Below are positions 57,689 through 64,000 of a stretch of 64,000 nucleotides of DNA, piece by piece. Below the pieces are notes generated by a model. That model saw nothing but the letters and a program-made list of their open reading frames with translations, had not been told where the DNA came from and did no database searches. This stretch comes from Shimia sp965227725. GTDB lineage: Bacteria; Pseudomonadota; Alphaproteobacteria; Rhodobacterales; Rhodobacteraceae. The translations under genes were made by a program, and so were the position numbers. The number at the start of each line of letters is the position of its first letter. Position 1 is the first letter of the stretch. The DNA lies in contig NZ_CBDDGH010000001.1 in the NCBI RefSeq assembly GCF_965227725.1, forward strand, positions 620,001-684,000, read 5' to 3'.

Positions 57689-58692
57689 AAGAGCCAAAGT
57701 TCTGGTCCAACGCTCCGGACAAACCCGGCTGGCAGGCGCATCTGCTTGCGCCTTTGGGCGCGCTTTACGCCTCAGCGACGCGAAAGCGCATTCGGCAAAG
57801 TTCTGACGGCCACAAAGCCAATGTGCCGGTGATCTGTGTCGGCAACCTCAACGCCGGGGGCACGGGCAAGACTCCCACCGCAATCGCCTTGGTGCAGCAT
57901 CTGCAGGCGCGCGGGAACACACCGCATGTGGTCTCGCGTGGATACGGCGGCGCGCTGGAAGGGCCTGTGCAGGTGGATGAACGCGCCCACCGCGCTGCGC
58001 AGACCGGCGATGAGCCGCTCTTGCTGGCGGCGTTTGCCCCAACCTGGGTGGCCAAAGACCGTGCCAAAGGCGTGGCTGCCGCTGAGGCGGCGGGGGCTGA
58101 TGTGATCCTGCTGGATGACGGCTTTCAGAACCCCACGGTGCAGAAAGACGCCAGCATCATCGTGGTGGATGCGGCGCGCGGATTTGGCAACGGGCGTTGC
58201 ATTCCCGCAGGCCCCTTGCGTGAACCCGTCGCGACGGGTCTGGCGCGGGCGGATGTGCTGCTGTCGATCGGGTCTGTGCAGGCGCAAGCACAGTTTGCAG
58301 CGCACTGGGGACAGGTGGTCTCCCTTCCCCATCTCACAGGCGCTTTAGAGCCACTTCCAACCGGCATGGACTGGCGGGAAACCCCGTTTCTGGCCTTTGC
58401 CGGGATTGGGCATCCGGAGAAGTTTTTTGAAACTTTGCGAGGGCTTGGCGCGACTCTGGTGCGCACGGAAGCGCTGGATGATCATCAGGCGCTGCCGCCA
58501 TCGCTGTTGACCCGCCTCACATCAGAGGCCCGCGCGCTTGGGGCGCAGCTGGTCACAACGGAAAAGGATGCGGTGCGTTTGCCAATGGAGATGCGGGCGC
58601 AGGTGCTGACCCTGCCCGTGCGACTGGCCATTTCGGATTGGCAGCCGATTGAAACGCTCTTGACCCGGATTGGCGTGCCTGAGCGATCCTAG
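57685..58692 (+). CDS. lpxK: Tetraacyldisaccharide 4'-kinase
   Basis: A 335-residue lipid A kinase, phosphorylating the 4' position of the disaccharide precursor at the inner membrane. The P-loop is GNLNAGGTGKTPTA (about 53-66), Walker B region DVILLDDGFQN, then RGFGNGRCIPAGPLREP. The N-terminal helix FWSNAPDKPGWQAHLLAPLG anchors to the membrane. Together with kdtA and DUF4170 this is the late Kdo-lipid A module. The stop lies 26 bases before the DsbA-like gene's stop (convergent). Confidence 0.95.
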   Translation: MKEPKFWSNAPDKPGWQAHLLAPLGALYASATRKRIRQSSDGHKANVPVICVGNLNAGGTGKTPTAIALVQHLQARGNTPHVVSRGYGGALEGPVQVDERAHRAAQTGDEPLLLAAFAPTWVAKDRAKGVAAAEAAGADVILLDDGFQNPTVQKDASIIVVDAARGFGNGRCIPAGPLREPVATGLARADVLLSIGSVQAQAQFAAHWGQVVSLPHLTGALEPLPTGMDWRETPFLAFAGIGHPEKFFETLRGLGATLVRTEALDDHQALPPSLLTRLTSEARALGAQLVTTEKDAVRLPMEMRAQVLTLPVRLAISDWQPIETLLTRIGVPERS

Positions 58693-58717
58693 ACCGCTCA
58701 GGCTTGAGCAAGTGGGC

Positions 58718-59401
58718 TTATTCGCCCAGCTTGCCGTCCAGAATCTCGCGCAGATCCGCGTAGTTCATGTTGGAATGCTGTTCGCCATCAATGATGAGCG
58801 TTGGCGTGGCCTGAACATTGTCCGCCGCTGCATTTTCCTGGAACCAAGCCACAAGCGCCTTGGCTTTGTCTTCGTCCTGCAGGCAGGCCTGAAGCGTGTC
58901 ATCTTCCAGTCCGGCGAGGCGACCGGTTTTGCGCAGCGCATCCGCGATGGCCACCGGATCACCGGAGCTTGTCCATTCGCGCTGGGTTTCCATCAGGATA
59001 TCGGTCATGCCGAAGAAACGCTCCTGACCGCCGCAGCGTGCCACCATGGAGGCCCACAGGCCATAGCGGTCAAAGTAGACATCGCGGAAGATGAACTTCA
59101 CCTTGCCGGTGTCGATGTAATCGACCTTGAGGTCTTTGAAGACGTTCTCATGGAAGCTCGCACAGTGCGGGCAGGTGAAGGAGGCATATTCGATGATGGT
59201 GATCGGGGCGTCTTCGGCGCCAATCGCCATTTCCACGATCTCAGAGGACCCCGCATTTTCAGAGGAGACCGTCTGGATGTTGGACACCGCAGGCAGAATG
59301 GTGGAGACAGCGGTGGTCGTCGGCTGGCCCGCAGTCATCCAGTAGGCCCCGCCTGCAACAGCCATGGCTGCAGCGGCGATAAGGGGAACAAAACGGTTCA
59401 T
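58718..59401 (-). CDS. DsbA family thiol oxidoreductase
   Basis: A 227-residue exported thioredoxin-fold protein. The signal peptide (about 1-25) is followed by the redox centre FTCPHCASFHE (C76, C79) and the cis-proline TPTLIIDG. It probably oxidises or isomerises disulfides in the periplasm, or acts with a cytochrome maturation partner. Its start codon directly follows the stop of the DciA-like gene (TAA-ATG). Confidence 0.9.
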   Translation of the reverse strand: MNRFVPLIAAAAMAVAGGAYWMTAGQPTTTAVSTILPAVSNIQTVSSENAGSSEIVEMAIGAEDAPITIIEYASFTCPHCASFHENVFKDLKVDYIDTGKVKFIFRDVYFDRYGLWASMVARCGGQERFFGMTDILMETQREWTSSGDPVAIADALRKTGRLAGLEDDTLQACLQDEDKAKALVAWFQENAAADNVQATPTLIIDGEQHSNMNYADLREILDGKLGE

Positions 59402-59917
59402 TTAGAAACCTTTCTTAGCATTTTTATTTTTCATAAGCACGTTGCCGGCAAGCTGTTCAAGCGCTTGCCGCAGTTCATTGTTCTGCACCGGGGCTGCGAC
59501 CTGAGCGGCCTCTTGCTGGGTTGCGGGATCGGGTTTGGCCGCCTCTTTTTTGGGCGGGGCCGAGAATTGCACCTGACCTTCGGCAAAGCCGGTGGGGGCG
59601 GTCTGGGTGATGCGCAGATGGGCAATGGCGTTATAGCCGTAGGCGGCATTCACACGGTTGCGCAAAGTCTCTTTCTGCATTTCCAGCATGGGCGCATTGG
59701 CTCCGGTGGTGAGCACCGTGAGCGTCGCGCCGAAGCCTTTGCGGCCGTATTTCACATCCACGGGCCGACAAATGCGCGCGATATCCTGCCCCACGATCTC
59801 TGCCCAATGGGTGAGCACGCGGGTCTCCGCAAACCCCTTGCTTTCGCTGGCTTTGCGAATGCGATCCCGCAGGAGCGAGGAGGTGCGTTTGAACCCTTTG
59901 GTCGTGGTACGGCGCAT
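59402..59917 (-). CDS. DciA-like DUF721 protein
   Basis: A 171-residue DUF721/DciA-family protein. The core is LTHWAEIVGQDIARICRPVDV with LTVLTTGANAPMLEMQ, the KH-like DNA-binding domain of DciA, which loads DnaB helicase in bacteria without DnaC. The C-terminal ~45 residues are low complexity and end in a short basic helix. Adjacent to mutY divergently, and coupled to the DsbA-like gene. Confidence 0.85.
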   Translation of the reverse strand: MRRTTTKGFKRTSSLLRDRIRKASESKGFAETRVLTHWAEIVGQDIARICRPVDVKYGRKGFGATLTVLTTGANAPMLEMQKETLRNRVNAAYGYNAIAHLRITQTAPTGFAEGQVQFSAPPKKEAAKPDPATQQEAAQVAAPVQNNELRQALEQLAGNVLMKNKNAKKGF

Positions 59918-60003
59918 GTTGATCTTGCATCCTCTGGTCGAGAGCTATTTTAGTGGCCCGACCCAGCTGTGCCAGCGAAACCGACTCTAGGCGAGGATAA
60001 AAC

Positions 60004-61056
60004 TTGCGTGATTTGCCCCAAAGCTCCGACCTCCTGGCTTGGTATGACCACAATGCGCGCAAGATGCCGTGGCGGATTGGCCCGGCGGAGCGCAAAACGG
60101 GCATAAAACCTGATCCCTATCGTGTCTGGATGTCCGAAATTATGCTGCAACAGACAACCGTTGCCGCTGTGAAGGACTATTTTGAGCGGTTTACCGCGCG
60201 CTGGCCGACGGTCAACGATCTGGCTGCGGCGGCGGATGAAGAAGTCATGGCGGAATGGGCCGGACTTGGCTACTACGCACGCGCGCGCAACCTGCTGAAA
60301 TGCGCGCGTTTTGTGAGCAACGAATTGGGCGGCGCGTTTCCCGATACGGTCGAGGCGCTTTTGAAATTGCCCGGTGTCGGGCCTTATACCGCAGGGGCGG
60401 TGGCCTCGATTGCCTTTGATCAGCCCGCCACAGTGGTCGACGGCAATGTGGAGCGGGTGATGGCGCGGCTGTTTGATGTGCACACGCCCCTGCCCGCCGC
60501 CAAACCGGAGCTGACAGAGCTGGCCGAACGCCTGACGCCGCAGGAGCGTCCCGGCGACTATGCGCAGGCGGTGATGGATCTGGGCGCGACAATTTGCAGC
60601 CCGCGCAACCCCGCCTGTGGCATCTGCCCGTGGCGCGCCCCCTGTCAGGCACAAAAGGCGGGCACCGCGGCGGAGCTACCCAAGAAAACGCCCAAGAAGC
60701 CCAAACCCATTCGCCACGGCGTGGTTTATATCGCGCGCCGGGTGGACGGGGCTTTTCTGCTGGAACGCCGACCGGGCAGCGGGCTGCTGGGTGGGATGCT
60801 GGGCTGGCCCGGATCTGAGTGGCAAGAGACGGCGGCCCCGCCCCATGAGGCCCCGATCAAAGCGGAATGGAAAACGCTCAACACCGAAGCGCGGCACACA
60901 TTTACCCATTTCCATCTGCGCCTGACGGTCTGCAGCGCGCTGGTGCCGATGGACCGCAAGCCGGTCACCGGGCATTTTGTCGACGCTGAAGAATTTGATC
61001 CCGGTGATCTGCCAACGGCGATGCGCAAGGCGTTTGATCTCTATCGCGGCGCTTGA
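60004..61056 (+). CDS. mutY: A/G-specific adenine glycosylase
   Basis: A 350-residue MutY, removing adenine opposite 8-oxoguanine. It has the catalytic SEIMLQQTTVAAV (Glu), helix-hairpin-helix LPGVGPYTAGAVASIAF with Asp in VVDGNVERV, and the 4Fe-4S motif C-x6-C-x2-C-x5-C (CSPRNPACGICPWRAPC). A Nudix-like 8-oxoG sensing domain follows (LLGGMLGWPGSEW). The start is TTG 60004, with GAGGA seven to eight bases upstream and no ATG before the conserved helix. Divergent from the DciA-like gene with 86 bases between. Confidence 0.95.
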   Translation: MRDLPQSSDLLAWYDHNARKMPWRIGPAERKTGIKPDPYRVWMSEIMLQQTTVAAVKDYFERFTARWPTVNDLAAAADEEVMAEWAGLGYYARARNLLKCARFVSNELGGAFPDTVEALLKLPGVGPYTAGAVASIAFDQPATVVDGNVERVMARLFDVHTPLPAAKPELTELAERLTPQERPGDYAQAVMDLGATICSPRNPACGICPWRAPCQAQKAGTAAELPKKTPKKPKPIRHGVVYIARRVDGAFLLERRPGSGLLGGMLGWPGSEWQETAAPPHEAPIKAEWKTLNTEARHTFTHFHLRLTVCSALVPMDRKPVTGHFVDAEEFDPGDLPTAMRKAFDLYRGA

Positions 61057-61118
61057 GCGCATTGCGGTAAGACGCGCTTGCCCGCATAGTCCTTGCGACG
61101 ATGAAAGAGGTTTGCGCC

Positions 61119-62252
61119 ATGATCCCCTCCGCACAATTGGCCCGTTTCTCCAGTGCCTTACCGTTTTGGTGTTCGCTGCTGCTGATCCCTCTGGTGTGGA
61201 TCACCGCGGGTTTGGGCGGCTGGTGGGTGCTGCTTGTGCCAATCACCACATGGTATCTGTTTGCCGCGCTGGACGCCGTCACAGGCCTCAACCTGCAAAA
61301 CGCTGATCTCGACACTGCTGAGGCGGACCTGAAGTGGTATCGGCTGGTGACCATGATCTGGCCATGGCTGCAATTTGCCACGATTTTTGGCATGATCTGG
61401 TATGCCACCCGCGCGGATCATTTGAGCACGGGCGCGTTGATCGGTCTGTTTTTTGGCGTGGGTGTGCTGACCGGCACTGTGGGGATCAACTACAGCCATG
61501 AGCTGATGCATCAGAAGCCCAAATATGAACGCTGGCTGGGGGATTTTCTGCTCGCCATGGTGCTTTATTCCCATTTCCGCAGCGAGCACCTGCTGGTGCA
61601 TCACCGCTATGTCGGTACGCCGCGTGATCCGGTCACGGCGCGCTACAATGAAGGGTTCCACCGCTTCTTCCCGCGTGTCCTGATCGGCTGTCTGAAATCC
61701 GCCTTCCGCGCGGAAAAAGAGATGCTGGCGCGCAAAAATCTGCCTTGGACCGACCTCTCCAACCCTTTCTTCCGCTATTGGGCGATGCAGGGGGCGATGC
61801 TGATCTTGGCCGGGATCATTGGCGGCTGGCTGGGCGTTTTGCTGTTCATTTGGCAGGCCTATATCGCGATCTGGCAGTTGGAGCTGGTGAACTATGTGGA
61901 GCACTACGGGCTGACCCGGAAACATCTGGGGGAAGGCAAATATGAGCATGTGCGCCCGCACCACAGCTGGAATGCGGCCCATAAGGCCTCAAACTGGCTG
62001 TTGATCAATTTGCAGCGTCATTCCGATCACCACTACAAGCCGGACAGGCGGTTTCCGCTGCTGCAGAACTACAGCGATGCGGAGGCGCCGCAGCTGCCCT
62101 TTGGCTATCCGATCATGACGGTTGCAGCGATGATCCCACCGGTGTGGAAGCAGGTTATGAACCCGCGCGTGCGCAGATGGCGGGAGATGTATTATCCCGA
62201 GATCACCAATTGGCAGCCCTATAACAAGGCCAAGAACCCGATGCCGCGTTAA
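61119..62252 (+). CDS. alkB: AlkB-type integral membrane alkane 1-monooxygenase
   Basis: A 377-residue diiron membrane hydroxylase. The histidine boxes are complete: HELMH (127-131), EHLLVHH (156-162), LQRHSDHH (298-305), and the alkane-hydroxylase-specific NYVEHYGL (258-265). Six or so hydrophobic segments surround them. It should oxidise medium-chain alkanes to 1-alkanols with electrons from rubredoxin; no rubredoxin gene is adjacent. Start ATG 61119 has GAGGT seven bases upstream, against an ATG at 61101 without one. Converges with the cyclase gene, stop codons overlapping. Confidence 0.93.
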   Translation: MIPSAQLARFSSALPFWCSLLLIPLVWITAGLGGWWVLLVPITTWYLFAALDAVTGLNLQNADLDTAEADLKWYRLVTMIWPWLQFATIFGMIWYATRADHLSTGALIGLFFGVGVLTGTVGINYSHELMHQKPKYERWLGDFLLAMVLYSHFRSEHLLVHHRYVGTPRDPVTARYNEGFHRFFPRVLIGCLKSAFRAEKEMLARKNLPWTDLSNPFFRYWAMQGAMLILAGIIGGWLGVLLFIWQAYIAIWQLELVNYVEHYGLTRKHLGEGKYEHVRPHHSWNAAHKASNWLLINLQRHSDHHYKPDRRFPLLQNYSDAEAPQLPFGYPIMTVAAMIPPVWKQVMNPRVRRWREMYYPEITNWQPYNKAKNPMPR

Positions 62253-63652
62253 CCGGTGATGCCGTGATCGCGCGGACGCTCATAGGCCCAGACGGTGAGC
62301 TTTTCCGCGACACCGCGAATGTCCTGATCGGTGAATTTCTGCAGCCCGTCCAGACATTCATCCCCGCCCTCGCGCAGCACTTCGGCGCGCATGCCATCGC
62401 TGATCACAAGGCGGGCGTTGAGCCCGCGGGTCATGCTCTCAAGGCGGGAGGCGACGTTGACGGTGTTGCCCACCACGGCAAACTCCAGACGGTTGGCGCC
62501 GATGTCGGCCAGAACCGCCGGGCCGTAGTGCGCGCCAAACCCGACCCGCAGCGGCGGGAGCCCCTTGCTGATACGGGCGTTGTTCCAATCATCCACGTCG
62601 CGCATCATCTGGCGCGCACAGCGCAGCGCATTTTGCGCATCGCGCTCAGAGGGGCTTGGGGTGCCAAAGGTCGCCATCAACCCGTCGCCGAGATATTTGT
62701 CGAGCGTGCCCTCATGGGCAAAAACTGCCCCTTCCATAAGGCCGTGAAATTCGCGCAGGGTCTCGATAACTTCCTCAGGTTTGCGGGCGGCGGCAAACTC
62801 GGTGAAGCCGACGATGTCCACAAAAAGGACAGCGATATCATGGGATCGGATCTGTTTGAGCGGCTCGTCATTCTGGCTCAGCTCTTCGACCACATTGGGA
62901 GAGAAATAGCGTGACAGATTGGTGCGCTCGCGCTCCAGAGCCGCGTTGGAGCGCAGCAAAGTGTTGAACCGGCGCACTGTCAGGCCGAGCGTGAGCGCCA
63001 CAAGAATGAAGACAAAGGCTTCCTGAAACCGTAGATCAAGGTGGAAGCTGTTCGGGTCGAGCATCCGCCCAAGCTCGGGATGATTTGGCAGCGCAGTGAT
63101 CACCGCGTCGCTAAGCGCTTCCATCGGCTCGGTGAACCAGAACGACAGCGCCAGCGCCGCGCACCAGATCATCGCGGTCCATGTGCCAATCGCAATCACC
63201 GTGCGCCAGGAATAGGCCAGCGTGCCCGCCGCCAGGATCAGATAGAAATATTGGAAATTGTCATATTGAAAGCGCATGGCAGAGGGCCAGTCATGCTCTC
63301 CCAACGGGTTGGGACCGACGATGCCAATGGTCATGATCAAGAGATCAAAAAAGATCAGCAGCAGCTCTGTGCGCGATTGACCGACGCGGCCCACGCGCTG
63401 GATGAGCCAGCCATTGGCGCAGAGCACCATCAATATGAAGTGATAATAAAGGACTTCTGGCCACGGGGCGACAAACAGCAGGAAGACGGCCACAACACCC
63501 ATCGCCCACCAGCGTGCCTTTACCGCAAGCGCGAGACCTTCGCGTTTGTGATGCTCCAGCACAGCCTCGGTGTAGCGGTCCTCGCGGTCAGCCTCGCCAC
63601 CGCTTGCATGTGCGATGTCGTCGCCGGGGTCTGATCTTACGCCCTCTGTCAT
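62249..63652 (-). CDS. Membrane-bound class III adenylate/guanylate cyclase
   Basis: A 467-residue cyclase. The first ~200 residues hold about five or six hydrophobic segments (WAMGVVAVFLLFVAPWPEVL, ELLLIFFDLLIMTIGIVG, EAFVFILVALTLGLTV). The catalytic domain (about 270-440) has metal Asp in LFVDIVGFTEF and KYLGDGLMATFG, GFGAHYGPAVLADIG and VVGNTVNVASRLES. It resembles CyaA-type cyclases of roseobacters that sense light or solute state, though its signal is unknown. Its stop overlaps the stop of alkB, so the two are convergent with no terminator between. Confidence 0.92.
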   Translation of the reverse strand: MTEGVRSDPGDDIAHASGGEADREDRYTEAVLEHHKREGLALAVKARWWAMGVVAVFLLFVAPWPEVLYYHFILMVLCANGWLIQRVGRVGQSRTELLLIFFDLLIMTIGIVGPNPLGEHDWPSAMRFQYDNFQYFYLILAAGTLAYSWRTVIAIGTWTAMIWCAALALSFWFTEPMEALSDAVITALPNHPELGRMLDPNSFHLDLRFQEAFVFILVALTLGLTVRRFNTLLRSNAALERERTNLSRYFSPNVVEELSQNDEPLKQIRSHDIAVLFVDIVGFTEFAAARKPEEVIETLREFHGLMEGAVFAHEGTLDKYLGDGLMATFGTPSPSERDAQNALRCARQMMRDVDDWNNARISKGLPPLRVGFGAHYGPAVLADIGANRLEFAVVGNTVNVASRLESMTRGLNARLVISDGMRAEVLREGGDECLDGLQKFTDQDIRGVAEKLTVWAYERPRDHGITG

Positions 63653-63833
63653 CTTCAGAGCCCTCCGTCTCGTTCTCTTAGATAGGTATTCGCGAGATGC
63701 TTACACACCCCAAAATGTTTCGATTTGGTGTTGAGATCTGACAATAAGCCGAAACGCTCGAAACGTATCGACGTCATGGGCGCTACGACATCAAGTTGTG
63801 TCGCCACTTAATCTCGAAACGCTTTAAAGATCA

Positions 63834-63859
63834 AAAAGCCCCGCCGTTTCCGGCGGGGA
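63834..63859 (-). terminator. Rho-independent terminator of minus-strand transcript
   Basis: CCCCGCCG/CGGCGGGG (63840-63859) with a TTTC loop on + and five T on the minus side (63838-63834). It stops transcription coming leftward from the gene at the right edge or from the candidate RNA. Confidence 0.8.
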
Positions 63860-63899
63860 AGTCTTGGTGCCTGTTCAGTCAGTTCGGCAACAGGCACCG
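63834..63899 (-). ncRNA. Candidate short RNA or structured 3' UTR
   Basis: On the minus strand the sequence shows a possible promoter (TTCAGA, 17 bases, TAGAAT ending near 63908), then a perfect 10-bp hairpin GGTGCCTGTT/AACAGGCACC (63867-63876 and 63890-63899) and the terminator at 63859-63834. The length, about 66 bases, suits a small RNA. The alternative is the 3' end of the partial gene at the right edge. Confidence 0.3.
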
Positions 63900-63943
63900 G
63901 CGGTATTCTACCGGTTTTTTCCTGTCTTCTGAATGCGTTGCCC

Positions 63944-64000
63944 TTAGTTCGGGCGTGTGGCCATCTCTGCGCGGATCTGTTGACGCAGAAGATCGATCGG
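63944..64000 (-). CDS. Unidentified gene, last 18 codons only
   Basis: The minus strand reads open from the right edge to a TAA at 63946-63944. The visible end is PIDLLRQQIRAEMATRPN. It is too short to identify. Its presence is supported by the terminator structure that follows on the same strand. Confidence 0.4.
   Translation of the reverse strand, partial: PIDLLRQQIRAEMATRPN

Larger units (their letters stand above)
63653..63943. other. Hairpin-rich gap upstream of the cyclase
   Basis: This 291-base gap contains the repeated motif CGAAACG: CCGAAACG (63749-63756), CTCGAAACG (63757-63765) and CTCGAAACG (63814-63822). To the right are a 10-bp hairpin and a terminator (listed separately). No ORF with a plausible start and length is seen. 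Confidence 0.5.

Noticed and set aside
1..64000. CRISPR arrays, rRNA genes and insertion sequences
   Set aside because: No regularly spaced direct repeats, no rRNA-like conserved stretch and no transposase motif were found on reading both strands.

Overview
The window reads as a chromosomal segment of an alphaproteobacterium, most likely of the family Rhodobacteraceae (Roseobacter group). This rests on protein similarity recalled from memory: the DUF3576-leuS-lptE-holA block, TIGR02186 next to a TauE-type exporter, DUF4170-kdtA-lpxK, a GTP cyclohydrolase II with a long N-terminal extension, and a small Gram-negative porin. Base composition is GC-rich, coding density is high, and many genes overlap by 4 bases. 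I saw no rRNA, tRNA, CRISPR array, insertion sequence or complete prophage.

Layout. 1-3186 (minus): amidase, THUMP-type rRNA methyltransferase, phosphotransferase (cut by the left edge). 3271-4485: UbiH-type hydroxylase. 4585-8264 (minus): Trm112-like, LON-domain and YbbN co-chaperone genes, xthA, a candidate sRNA and an orphan response regulator. 8429-10011: ribA and an L,D-transpeptidase. 10078-11763 (minus): YggS-like protein and porin. 12109-18217: DUF3576 lipoprotein, a glycosyltransferase (minus), then leuS-lptE-holA. 18258-27099: housekeeping genes (GST, flavoprotein, MscS channel, HNH nuclease, enoyl-CoA hydratase/SDR pair, DUF2125 protein, aminotransferase, universal stress protein). 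27212-31444: an ORF6N-domain gene, a four-gene piece of the S10 operon (rpsJ-rplC-rplD-rplW) closed by a strong terminator, and a Hint-domain gene where rplB would be expected.

31464-43230 is the accessory heart of the window, all on the minus strand. One block pairs a large cyclase-STAND-TPR regulator with an acetoacetate-decarboxylase-like protein, a small FAD-dehydrogenase subunit, a GMC oxidoreductase and a VioB-like ferritin-fold protein. The second is a tight three-gene operon: stand-alone adenylation enzyme, membrane ferredoxin-reductase-like protein and enoyl-CoA hydratase. Its first two products together look like the fungal TmpL architecture split in two. A palindrome-rich divergent region separates it from a DUF6502-DUF5666 pair.

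45255-52117: nfuA behind a near-consensus Irr-type box, tsaB, rimI, then a BMP-type nucleoside/purine ABC importer with an embedded NTF2-like gene. 52226-62252: TauE exporter with TIGR02186 partner, pmbA, cysQ, DUF4170, kdtA, lpxK, a DsbA-like/DciA-like pair (minus), mutY and an AlkB-type alkane hydroxylase. 62249-64000 (minus): membrane adenylate cyclase, a hairpin-rich spacer and the last codons of an unidentified gene.

A dispersed repeat occurs in three of the convergent intergenic gaps, and several perfect palindromes mark likely operators.
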